Part shown: in pieces, positions 48,936-59,640 of the stretch
How the letters are laid out: every line of letters starts with the position of its first letter
How positions within the stretch are numbered: position 1 is the stretch's first letter
NCBI GenBank assembly: GCA_037043455.1
Contig: JAWPHD010008272.1
Span: 1 to 64,000, forward strand
Length of the DNA: 64,000 bases
From: Cyrtodaria siliqua
Taxonomy: Eukaryota > Mollusca > Bivalvia > Adapedonta > Hiatellidae
Direction of reading: 5' to 3'
Notes under the pieces: generated by a model
Told to the model about the DNA's origin: nothing
Database searches by the model: none
What the model saw: only the letters and a program-made list of their open reading frames with translations
Position numbers and translations under genes: made by a program

Positions 48936-49227
48936 ACGGACATATATGCAGTATGGCTCTAAGTTTGTAAGTTTTTCATAAAACTATCTCACAAAGAAGA
49001 CCTTTCGATGATGTTTTACATTATAAAGAACTTAACAATAGAAATGGCAAACTTAAATACGCAATAAGTAAACATGACCATCATGGTCAGTTGTCACCTG
49101 TGTCTTGAAAAGGTGTTTTTCTCGAAGAAGATTAGAGTTGCTGTGGAAAAGTATGGCCATTATTCTTTAGGGCCACGGTAAAAACAGGATAAAAACATGT
49201 GTACAGCATATATATGCACGTGCTTAC

Positions 49228-49353
49228 CATATTGTACAGCTTTTTGGATATCACTGTCCAACATGGTGCGAACGATGCCATGGAGCGACACACCTTGCGG
49301 GGTCACTTTGTCCCAGACGGCCGCAAGACGTCCTGTCTGATCGATGGTATGAA
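49228..49353 (-). CDS. Isolated coding exon of an unidentified gene
   Basis: A 126-nt minus-strand segment bounded by ATTCCAG and ATATG|GTAAGC, open in one frame with phase 1 on both sides. It begins HTIDQTGRLAAVWDKVTPQG, then VSLHGIVRTMLDSDIQKAVQ and a final Y. Higher local GC, balanced composition and ordinary codon use set it apart from nearby repeats. I do not recognise the family. A LINE remnant begins about 260 bp away on the upstream side, so neighbouring exons are probably far off or outside the window. It could be a symmetric cassette exon. Confidence 0.5.
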
Positions 49354-49614
49354 CTGGAATGGATCGGAGAATTATGCATATCAAAATGAATCAATGAATG
49401 GTGTTTTACGGCACGTCGACACAAAAATAGGTCGTATTGTGCGCAAAAACTGATGAAAGATGAAGAAATGAAGTAGTAAATAAAAATTAATGTAAATATA
49501 TAAAGATAAACTATTTACAAATAAGGGATGATATGGTAGTAATATAAACTATGTATAAATGTAAATCAACAAATGCACGTAAACGGGTGTAAATATATTG
49601 GTATGATTCGGAAA

Positions 49615-51894
49615 TACGCCGAGTTTCAAGACAACGTGATAAACAGAAAGGCAAAACTTTGAAACATAATATTACATCAGAGTGGGCTATAAATAAAAAG
49701 CTTAGAAACAAAGTCAATAATCTAAAGAAACATGCAAAAGAAAAGTTTTATAATAATATAGAAGAAGTCATTACGGAAGCCAATGTCAATGATCAGCGTC
49801 AATACTGGAAACTGTTAAAATATTTTATCAAAACTAATAAACATTCAGAAATCATTCCACCATTGAAAACCATATTACCAAATGGTCAGGTCACTTACTC
49901 TATATCAGATCAAGACAAGGCTAACAGCCTAAATGAATATTTTATATCTATATCATCCGTTGATGATACGCATGCTTCTTTACCAAATTTTGATCTTAAA
50001 ACGCAGGCAAAACTAGAATCTATTATCATAGAAAAATCAGAAATAGTTGATATTATAAAAATACTGAATATAAACAAAGCATGCGGGGACGACGAAATAA
50101 GTCACAAGATGCTTAAAGAAACAATGTACACTATTTCAAAGCCGCTATGCATAGTTTTCAACAGGTCACTCGAAGAATGCATATTTCCAGATATTTGGAA
50201 AACAGCTGTAGTTATGGCATTTTTCAAAAAGTGTGACGCTAGCCTCCCTAGTAATTATAGACCAATATCGTTACTTAGCTGTGTAGGAAAAGTTATGGAA
50301 AGGATAATATTTAAACATATGTATAACTTTTTTCATAAGAATAATCCCTTTTTCAAATACCAATCTGGCTTTCTACCAGGTCACTCCACAGTTTATCAAC
50401 TTATGGATATGTATCACCACATTTGCCAAGCTTTCGATGCCAAACAGTACACTTGTATAGTATTTAATGATATCTCAAAGGCTTTTGATCGCATATGGCA
50501 TCTTGGCCTTCTATTTAAGCTAAAGCAAAACGGTATTAATGGTAAGCTGTTGTCTTGGCTATCAAATTATATTTTAAGTCGTACTCAGCGAGTAAGGGTC
50601 GGTACAACATCATCTGAGACTAAATATTTGAAGGCTGGGGTACCTCAAGGATCGGTTTTGGGTCCTCTTCTTTTCTTAATCTATATAAATGATATTGCTG
50701 AAAATATGCTAAGCATTACTCGCCTTTTGCAGACGATAGCTCTCTCTCAATATCCACATCCAGTATTGATGATATGGAGGGTATTTTAAATCATGATCTA
50801 CATATTATAGCTCAGTGGTCGAAACAGTGGCTTGTTCAATTTAATCCTAATAAAACTGAAGTATTATTTTTCTCCCTTAATCACACTGATCGCGGTCCAC
50901 AACTATTTTTAAATGACGTTCAACTCCCATTCTTGATACGCACAAGCGTTTGGGTTTAATTCTTAGTTCAGATGGTAAATGGCACGAACACATTAACAGT
51001 ATTGTAACATCTGCCACAAAAATTATTGGCCTAATGCGTCATCTAAAATTCAAACTGAAACGCAAAACACTAAATCAAATTTACTTATCATACATGCGCC
51101 CTATCCTAGAATATGCATCTATTGTATCGGATGGTTGTTCTGTTTACGATAGAGAAAAACTCGAAAAAGTTCAATATGAGGCTGCTCGCATCGTGACTGG
51201 ACTAACGCGATCAGTATCCATCAATAACTTACTAACTGAAATTGGATGGTTATCATTATCAGATAGACGAAAAATGCAAAAACTTACTATGGTTTATAAA
51301 GTAAATAGTGGCATAATGCCATCGTATGTTACCAATCTATTTCCTCCATTTGTTCAAGAAAACAACCCATATAACCTTAGAAATTGTAATAACTACGAGA
51401 CCATAGCAAGACGAACGGAAATATTTTCTAAATCATTTATTCCATCCGATATTACTATGTGGAACGATCTATCACCCGAAATCAAAAACTCCGAATCGCT
51501 TACTATTTTTAAACGAAAACTTCTAAGATCTGTATTCGTTAGTCCTAAAGTTCCTATTTACCTGCTTTATGGCTCACGATCACTTGCTGTTCTACATGCA
51601 CGAATTCGCAATTCATGCAGCAATCTTAACAACGACCTTTATATAAATCACCTAAGACTATCACCAAGTTGCGATTGTGGGTATGAAACAGAAGATGCCG
51701 AGCATTTCATTTTTAAGTGTAATAGATTTCAAAACCAACGACATGTCCTGTTTCAATCTACTCGTCGCTTTCATCCGTTAAACTTGAACACTTTGCTTTT
51801 TGGTAGGGGACACATATCCGACGCGGAAAACGAATTGATTTTTAATGCCTTTCAGACCTACATTAGTGAGACCAAACGTTTCAAAAACTAACAC
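49615..51894 (+). mobile_element. Non-LTR retrotransposon (LINE), 5'-truncated and frameshifted
   Basis: Reverse transcriptase coding on plus: start of homology about 49620, RT core with YRPISLLSCVGKVMERIIF, the catalytic FNDISKAFDRIWH block and GVPQGSVLGPLLFLIYINDI; the second catalytic block F-A-D-D lies in another frame at about 50730. A C-terminal Cys motif CDCGYETEDAEHFIFKC ends before the stop at 51891. No endonuclease domain is present. The domain pattern suits the Jockey/I/CR1 group; the clade is not resolved. No clear poly-A or target duplication seen. Confidence 0.88.
49659..51891 (+). pseudogene. LINE reverse transcriptase pseudogene (three frames)
   Basis: Three overlapping frames, 49659-50789, 50774-50959 and 50950-51891, make one RT protein broken by frameshifts near 50730-50740 and 50925-50945. 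Otherwise no internal stops over about 2.2 kb, so the copy is young or the shifts are sequencing errors in T- or C-runs. Both aspartate blocks survive. Confidence 0.85.
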
Positions 51895-53380
51895 ATTCTA
51901 ACAAATCATTTTCAAATGTAAATACTGTCCTGACTCACTGTATTGGCAACTTGTGCACTACCTCATCTTCTTCGTTCATAACTTTCATACAGCTTACTCC
52001 TTTCCTCTTCTTACTTCTTTTCTATCCAATCGTAATTATATTTCACATCAACGAACAAAACCTATATCAGCAAATATATATTTATTTGTAGTTTGTTTAT
52101 AATTCTTTGTAAAAGCTAATATGTAACTATTTAGCCATGTACATTTCTGTAACACATTGTATTGGGAAGGGCCGTAACTAAAGTTGATAGAACTTGTTGC
52201 CAGTAAGCGCGCGCATCACCAACGCCATATAAGGAAGTAAACACATTTTTCGGAGAAATCCCTTCCGTTTTTGTACCGCTTATTTACTTTTTCTTCTCTT
52301 TTTTCCTGTTTCCAATCTTCAGTTATAAACGTCTGACAATAAGTGACATCGCGTAAGTAATTTGCAGTGTAAAAACCTTTTTTTAAATGAGAATGACGAA
52401 AACTGGGCTTGGACGGAAACTGGCCTCTAACGAGTATACATATCCGTTTCGTATAGTTATCCGTTTCGTATAGTGGTTTTTCAGCACTTCCATTTGTTAA
52501 CTAATTATTAAATGCCTTAGATTCACAAAGTATAATAGTATTTAGAAACTTTCAAATGTCAAAATCCTCAAATTATTATGTTACTCTGAACAACTGCCCT
52601 CCTATACTAATGTGTAGACTTTGATCCTATGCGTCAAATGTACTACAATGTTAATACTATGAAAGAGTTATTTAATACTATAGATTTTAGTCTTGTTTTA
52701 GATTTCCTGAAAGAAATCAGACTATATAAATCATTATAATACTCAGACTTTATAAAATCATCATTTTATATATATTTACTTGATTTGATTTAAACATATT
52801 TAATTGCCATATAAATAAGCAAATGGGTCGGCCGCATAATAAACTATTAAAAAAATAACGCTGTACACATAATGACGTCGTATTTTTATCACTCTTCAGT
52901 GAACGCAGTAAAATATACCGTGATTATATAGCTTAACCAAAGAGAAGCAACTCGTACAACCTGTATCTGTTTCATTTACACAGAGTTACTGTAAATTGTC
53001 GTCGTTGAACATTTTTCATTGACGTTACCAGGCGCATTGTTATAACGATCGATGTGACTGATGGAACAATGTAAATATACCATTATTACAATGAAATTGT
53101 TGAATAGACTTGCAAACAAGTTTCTAATTCATAAAAGTTTACTGTATCTTGACCGAGTTGATCTATCACTCGATAAAATACATGACGGAAACTGGGCCTG
53201 TAAACAAAATGATTTCTCAGTTTTAGTCTATTTATAAAAAAGGTCACGTGCCACTTCGATAATTTATATAAAACAGAATTCTTTGGTCAAATTTCCAGGA
53301 AGAGGTAACCTGATAGAAAATAGAGTAAAAATGGTCAGGATAGATAGATTTGTCTGAAAAATTAGTTTATGTTTACATAA
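51895..53380. other. AT-rich DNA, possible LINE 3' part and promoter-like repeat
   Basis: 51895-52180 may be LINE 3' UTR. 'acggaaactggcctctaacg' (near 52413) and 'acggaaagtggcccccggcc' (near 53383) are related pieces, each followed by a TATA-like stretch. Otherwise nothing seen. Confidence 0.35.
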
Positions 53381-53409
53381 GTGACGGAAAGTGGCCCCCG
53401 GCCGACGAG

Positions 53410-53418
53410 TATATATAA
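53410..53418 (+). promoter_or_regulatory. Possible TATA box
   Basis: TATATATAA about 94 bp before the ATG at 53512. A related upstream stretch with a degenerate version lies near 52413-52440. Confidence 0.2.
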
Positions 53419-53511
53419 CTGGATGTGCATAGCGTATTATGAATTTGTAATTGTTCGGACTGTTTTATATGTTCCAATAAATTATGGAAATCACAACGCG
53501 AAGTCCGGACC

Positions 53512-53850
53512 TTGTTATTAAATGTACCAAGCATGTCATACAACCCCGTAGTGCTACAAGGTAATGTACACAATAAAACGGTAAACAGAAATGTAAACAA
53601 CAATGGACAACATGTAAATAGGCAAGGCAATAACAGTAGGGATAGTACACAGAATGGTGTAAATAATAAACCAAACCAAAAGGGAAACATACAGGAAAAT
53701 AACAAAAATAGAAGGGTAGCTGAGAATAACGGAAATGCAAATAATAGAGGAAACACAAACAAAATAGTACCCACTTGTACTGATTGTAAAAGGGGTAATT
53801 GCGTTCCTTTTTCACAGAGCCAAATTAAGGAATATTATAGCATCAAATAA
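53512..53850 (+). CDS. Hypothetical Asn-rich ORF
   Basis: 112 codons, very rich in Asn (about a quarter), e.g. NRNVNNNGQHVNRQGNNSRD, and ending with a Cys cluster CTDCKRGNC. No family recognised. Low complexity could produce such a frame by chance, but the region is not obviously repetitive, and another polar ORF follows 117 bp downstream on the same strand. The pair may be exons or remnants of one lineage-specific gene or of a mobile element. Confidence 0.25.
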   Translation: MLLNVPSMSYNPVVLQGNVHNKTVNRNVNNNGQHVNRQGNNSRDSTQNGVNNKPNQKGNIQENNKNRRVAENNGNANNRGNTNKIVPTCTDCKRGNCVPFSQSQIKEYYSIK

Positions 53851-53966
53851 AAGTAACGGAGCTCTCTACTACAAAATAAATCAAATGGCATGACAACAAA
53901 ACCGAATGGCATTTCCCATGTAAAATTCCAAAACAATTAATTAGAGAATTCCATGCTAGAAGAACA

Positions 53967-54416
53967 ATGTCAGGGAAGAAAAGAAGAAAACCATTACAAA
54001 CAGGACACACATGTTTCAAACAAGTTGATAATGAAAATATTCAACAAGTGAATACAGCATCAACGAATAACATGTCAAATGTAAACAAATCTAAAAACTT
54101 AAATAAAACCAAACTTTTGGCAATGCAAATAATTCACGGAACATCATACTACCTGGTTCAAAAGGGAAATACAAAAGCTGAATGGCATTCAGTTCTCAGT
54201 GCATACGACGAGGCAAGAACATTGTTACTGTTATTGGAAGATGAAGAACAGCGTAGAAAGGAGAAATACAAGCAGGATTATATTAACAGAAGGTTTTATG
54301 CAGAAACACCAGATTCTAGAAATTACAGTTGCACTACACGGTTACAAGAGGTTTATAAAATCCAACTGGATGATGATAACAAAATATTGCACCTTTTTCA
54401 TTCAATACTCTCTTGA
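53967..54416 (+). CDS. Hypothetical lysine-rich ORF
   Basis: 149 codons starting MSGKKRRKPLQTGHTCFKQ, with a basic start and a charged, likely helical segment (LLLLLEDEEQRRKEKYKQDY) around residues 90-110. No known domain recognised and no introns evident. It is the longest open frame outside repeats and the two named genes, and its composition is protein-like. Function unknown. Confidence 0.35.
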   Translation: MSGKKRRKPLQTGHTCFKQVDNENIQQVNTASTNNMSNVNKSKNLNKTKLLAMQIIHGTSYYLVQKGNTKAEWHSVLSAYDEARTLLLLLEDEEQRRKEKYKQDYINRRFYAETPDSRNYSCTTRLQEVYKIQLDDDNKILHLFHSILS

Positions 54417-54504
54417 GCGATATAAGATACAACTTCAAACAAAATATAACAAAAATCAGAGACAGCTGAGATTTATTTTATGGTGGGCTGATCTTGGATA
54501 GTGT

Positions 54505-55430
54505 AAAGGTAAAATTATCCAAATAGTGCTATGATTGTCATGTAGTCGACGACATGCAGTCAATCCAACCTTTGCAACATCTGACATTAGTGTTAACATT
54601 TTGCAGAAAAGTAATTTTAAATTTCAGTTGAAACGTACATGTTTATGTTAATTTTCATTTTCATTTTGGAGAAAAACCACCATTTTCTTTGATATATATT
54701 GTACTTTACTCATTCATAAGTTAGAGCACTTGTGAATTATGCAACAGCTTGAACAGCTGTTAAACAGCTGTTAAACAGTGCAACTTACTGAATGGACTAG
54801 ATGTTAAGGTGTTAGGATTATATATTTTTTTATGTGTTTTTTTTTATGTGGTTATTCTCTGCTCTGTATCAGAATCCTAATGTGTACCTATTACGGTCAT
54901 GAAATCAAATTGTCACATTTTGAACAGATATATGTTTGTCATGTACTAATAGTATTGCACTCTTTAACATACTAACATTGATGTCATATATGGAAAACCT
55001 TGAAGTATTTTGGACATTGTAACAATGAACAGTCAGTTTGGCTAACAGAAGTTTGGAAATTATTAATATGAATTATCAAAAACAATTAAGTGTAATGTGT
55101 GACTCATAAGATAAACACAAATCGAGTTTCTACACATGTCTGCAGCATTAGTGTATATATAGTTAGTTGTTAATTAATTTGGTTGACTTTAATGAAGTGA
55201 AAGTTCGGGGAATCTGTCACCGCGTGACATTTTCTGCCCAACTATTATTAAGAATTAAAAATAGAAAAATAAAATACAAAATAGAAAACGTAATGTACAT
55301 AATTTAAAAATGAGTGTATGTGTGTGAGATTGTGAAAAAGAAAATATTGTTTTATCAAATGTATCCGTTTTAACATTTCAGGAAGTATTTAACTGAAGCT
55401 TATTATTTTGTAAAATTATTAATTAGTCAA
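54505..55430. other. AT-rich, no feature seen
   Basis: Contains a short tandem 'agctgttaaacagctgttaa' at about 54750-54776; otherwise unique, stops in all frames. Confidence 0.35.
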
Positions 55431-55449
55431 ATTGGTCACTTCCCTACCG

Positions 55450-55845
55450 TTTGGTCACGGGGCAAAGAATAGGGCCACTGCAGATCCCTTTGGAGGGATA
55501 GACAGAGGGGTAGAATCCCCCCAAATTCATGTTCATTTTATCATTTTTTGTTCATGTTCATTAAAGGTCTTCATCATGATCCCTGCATTGTTTCAGGTGC
55601 CATCTCGCTCGCATCAAAAGAGCAGTGGCAGAAAAACAATAACGTGGCTCCAGCGTAAATGGCGTTCCTACGATAGAATTTGCAGCAACTCTGCAGTTCA
55701 GGGTGAGAAGGTTCTAGGCCCATTTTCCATATTTTATCTCGATGTACATGGAAGATGAGCCTGGCATGTTCATGCCTTTTAGGCGCCATATAACCTTTTC
55801 ATGTGTTGGTGCGCCTTAAAACCCCAATTCAATTCAATTCACTTC
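55450..55845 (-). repeat. Dispersed repeat of about 400 bp, copy 2
   Basis: Inverse of 26385-26785: 'ccactgcagatccctttgga', 'ccctgcattgtttcaggtgc', 'gatgagcctggcatgttcat', 'gtgttggtgcgccttaa', and finally '(attca)3'. The pentamer run at one end suggests retroposition. Confidence 0.75.
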
Positions 55846-55849
55846 CCTA

Positions 55850-57970
55850 CATGTGAATTGAAGTCAGTATTGTTTGTAACACATTGTTTGAAATAATTAG
55901 CTCAAGCCATTAGCTTGATGATTAAGTTTGCTCATATCTTAACACTTTTTACTTAGAACATATGTTTGAAAACTGTCACTCAATGTGTTAGTTGTTTTGG
56001 TCAGAGTAGCTTTGAGGGGGCCTGGGATTTTCCTTTGAGCCGGAATATATTTTTTTTCATTTCTTGAAAGCCGGGATTTTTTTTCCGCCTAATACACTGG
56101 CCAGATTTTTTTTTTCGTGAACTTGAAAGCTCAAGTGAAAAGTTCTTTTTTGACAAAGTCCATTTATTTTAACAACTTAAAGTCGTACATCAACAAAACT
56201 TCAGTAAAGCTTGGAATATCAAGGGCACTAAAATGCTGGTTAAAGTTTTTAGGCAAGTCCTTTATTTCAATAGGTGATTGTTAATTATTAAAACAACTTC
56301 AGTAAAGCATGAATGCTAGCAGACACATGTTCCATAACTCTGTATTGCATTTTAGCAAAATGATGGCTTTTTTCTGGATAAATATTTTCTGTATTGTATT
56401 TTAGAAAATGTGTAGCCTATAATTTTCGACTTAGAATTGCTTTTATTTTATTTGTTAGCAAGTCCATTTATTTCAATACCCACTAGCCATATATCTCAGC
56501 CAAAGGAGCTTGACAAGTGTCATCACTTTCAAACACAATAATGTTTCATAACTTTTTATTTCATTTTAGCCAGATGATAGTTTCTTTTTCAACTTAGAGT
56601 TTCAGTTAAAGTTTTTTAAGCAGCTTCATATATTTCAATAAAACCACTGCATACATCCAATAACAATGGCAAGCCTGTATATATCATTAGCCCCATAAAC
56701 CCCACACCTTGCCCAGATAGACACATATTTATTCTATTCTTCAGTTACCATGTCTGCATCCATCCTGTTCTCTTCCATCCACTTCCCAACATCCTCCTCT
56801 CAACCCCCATCTCCAATGAAAATACTGTATTATTTCTGTGTTTTTTTTCCCTATTCAGTAACACTTCACTTCCCCTCCCCACCCTCTTCAAGTTCATATT
56901 CTTTCTGGGGTATTGAATGTCTTGCTTTGATATTTGGTATATATGTTCATTGACCACCCCAACCCCGCACCCCTACACCCTACCACAGTCGCCACCACCT
57001 ATTAACCTCCACAATTAAGACTTGGTTGGTGAGACAGAAGTGTCAGTGACCTTGTTTAAAATTGACCTTGAATAGTGGAGAATGCTGTCCTTTCGACAGC
57101 TCTTTTGTTTAATATGGATCTTTCCATATATTTGGTGGATAGAACTTCATGTGCTGGTGTTAATATTTAGTTATGTTTGTACTTGTCTGCTTTCTATGTG
57201 AGCCCCTTTTGCTTGCTCTTCTGAATTATGAATTGATTGGATGTTTTGTTTGGTAGGGGATCGTTTTGTAATGGGCAATGACTACCATGTTCCATACCAT
57301 TCTTATTAACACTGGCTTTGTCTGTAACCTGACATTGCATGTGGCTCAAGCTGCTTCTTAAGTCCATTTACTTGTTGATGATATTCACAAAATCCATCGC
57401 ATAAGTACCAGGACCCTTGTATTGTAATACTATCATGACCTCTGCATACTACATTGATTACTAACATGCCCAAAGTACATCACATCTATAACTGTCATGG
57501 CTACTCTTTACTTCATTTTCTACTACCATGACCACTGCATATTGCAAGTATTACTATCATAACCACTGTATATCACATTTAGTACTACCATGACTACTTA
57601 AAGAACCATCTGCCAAAAAATGTTTTCTAGGTGCTGAGAATAGTGATTTTGAACAGAGAGAAGTGACCATGTATTTCAAAGGAAAATTTAGCAGAACCAA
57701 ATATCTTTTTCAAACATATTTTTCAGTATAATAAAATAAATAGCCTTAGAAGGTTGACAAATGTTCACTGTCACCCTCACAGGATTGCAATATTTACATA
57801 CTACCATGACCAATGTATATCACATTTAGGTCATTATTTTTTATTATTTTTAAGAACCATCAAGACAGAGAATAGCTGTAGGAGGAAGGGAAAAATTCCC
57901 TAAGGAAAAATAAAAAAAACTAATTTCGTTTTGTCGTAGGAGGGTTCGTACAACAAATTATCAAAAAATA
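55850..57970. other. AT-rich non-coding stretch
   Basis: No exon or element ends recognised. 'gccgggattttttttccgcc'-type sequence near 56070 recurs in part at 58340-58500 ('cagagccaggatattttttt'), suggesting an old repeat split across 56.0-58.5 kb. Confidence 0.3.
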
Positions 57971-57979
57971 ATGGCCTTA

Positions 57980-58215
57980 TAACAACCATGACTTATGTAT
58001 ACCACATTAATTATAACCATGAATATCATGTTCATTACTACCATGATCAATGTATACCAAATTACTACCATGATCACTTTATAACACTTTATACAACACA
58101 TTTACTACCACCATTGCCAGTGTATACCACATTTATAACTGCCATGACTAATGTATACCACATGTATTACTACCATGATCTATGCACATCACATTTATTA
58201 CAACCATGAATACTA
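57980..58215. repeat. Diverged tandem repeat of about 33 bp
   Basis: Repeats of 'accatgaccaatgtatacca' plus 'catttattact'; weaker copies extend left to about 57480. Confidence 0.75.
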
Positions 58216-58507
58216 TCACTGTCTTCTACAACTCATTTCAATAAACTTCTGAGCAGAAGTTGTGGATGTAGCCAGATTGTGGTTAAATATATCCATGTTG
58301 AATCCAGTGGCTGATGAAGTAGATCTACATTTATCTTATTGACTGAAGTTGGAGCCAGATTTTTTTCCTCTAATTGGACTCAGAGCCAGATTATTTGTTT
58401 CCAACAGTTTGAGGGACTGTTTAATTTTTTTCCTTCAAGTCAGAGCCAGGATATTTTTTTTCAGCACTTCAAGGGTCAGAATATTTTTTCAAAAAAATAA
58501 TCCCAGG

Positions 58508-58535
58508 CCCCCCCCCCCCCCCCCCCCCCCCCCCC
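58508..58535. repeat. Homopolymer C28
   Basis: Twenty-eight consecutive C. Length uncertain in assembly. Confidence 0.85.
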
Positions 58536-58726
58536 AGAAATCAAAATGGTCGGTACCTTAAGCTTGTGAAGTCAGACATTACTCAATTAAGTTTGATTAC
58601 TTTTCTTTTAACTCAAAGCCAGGTGTTTGTTCAACAGCTGTCATTTAGCATCTCATGCCATTTTAAGAACTTTCAACTTTAAGAGCTTTAAGAAACTTCA
58701 CCAAAAAAAACAAAAAAAAACAAAGG

Positions 58727-58940
58727 TAGCGCCGTGGTGTAATGGTTAGCATTGCGGCTTAGTAACCCAGGGATCGCGCGTTCAATCCCAGCCAGGACCG
58801 AATTTGGGTTAATTATCGAAATATTTCAAAAGTATTTCCTACCTTACCAGTCCTTCGGATGAGACTTTAAACCGATGTCTGCTCGCTAAAATGCTTAGTG
58901 CAATACAGCGAGGATAAATAAACGCTTATACGCACACAAA
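58727..58940 (+). mobile_element. tRNA-derived SINE with conserved central domain
   Basis: A box 'gtggtgtaatggttagca' (from 58735), B box 'gcgttcaatcccagcc' (about 58778), then body 'ccttcggatgagactttaaa' and 'accgatgtctgctcg', ending '(ataa)n' near 58918. The 'cggatgagac-tttaaaccg' core resembles the shared domain of mollusc MetaSINE-type elements (family name from memory). Confidence 0.7.
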
Positions 58941-59640
58941 AAAGCAGTCTTGATGCAGAGTCTTAGTTTTAGAGTTGTAGTTTTTCATGAAGTGAGAGTC
59001 TTGTAGTTGGAAAGTCTGGAAGTACAGCTATGCTAGTGTACAGTTTAGTGCTGAGCTAAATGTTATAGCCAGTACAGTCTTCTTGTGTTAATCTTAATAA
59101 GTGAACTTGGAAAGGAACCTCTCTATTTAGGAATTTACTACATAATATTTTTAGGAATAAACTGTAGACAGTGGAAAGCTAGGAGACAGGGAAGTGACAC
59201 TATTATTTATTATTGAAACATTAGAATAACTTACGTTTATATCAATTGTTATATTTGAACATTTTACTCAGCAAACTTTATTGGAACTTTGGCGTAAATC
59301 ATTATTAAAAATTAGTGGAAATCTGAGATGGATTATTTGGTATTTTCATACCCATACGTTCTACTTAAATAATCAAAGTAGAACGGACCCCTGACCGCCT
59401 GTCCAGTCCGAACTGGATAGCATTTGGGCTCCAGTCAGCTAATTCCCCATAGACACCAAACCGGTCGCTCTGCCTGTGAGCCCGAACTCGACAAGAAGTT
59501 TAACCCGTAGGGTAGGCACAGCGGTGGTATGTGGTGGAGACGTACGGGTAACAAGATTGCAAATGTTAACAACGCCATCATCAGCAGCAAAATAACTTTT
59601 GACATTAAATTGTTGTCCATAAACTGTAAATCTGTGAATT
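58941..59640. other. Unassigned, possible 5' part of the Gypsy-like element
   Basis: No frame or LTR recognised. 'cggatagcatttgggctcca' to 'gtagggtaggcacagcg' (59410-59525) is more GC-rich than its surroundings and could be old gag/leader sequence. Confidence 0.25.

Noticed and set aside
51895..52180. LINE 3' poly-A tail and target duplication
   Set aside because: No clear A-run or matching flanks could be defined.
58727..58800. A true tRNA gene
   Set aside because: A and B boxes are present but the arms do not fold into a full cloverleaf, and the sequence continues into a SINE body.
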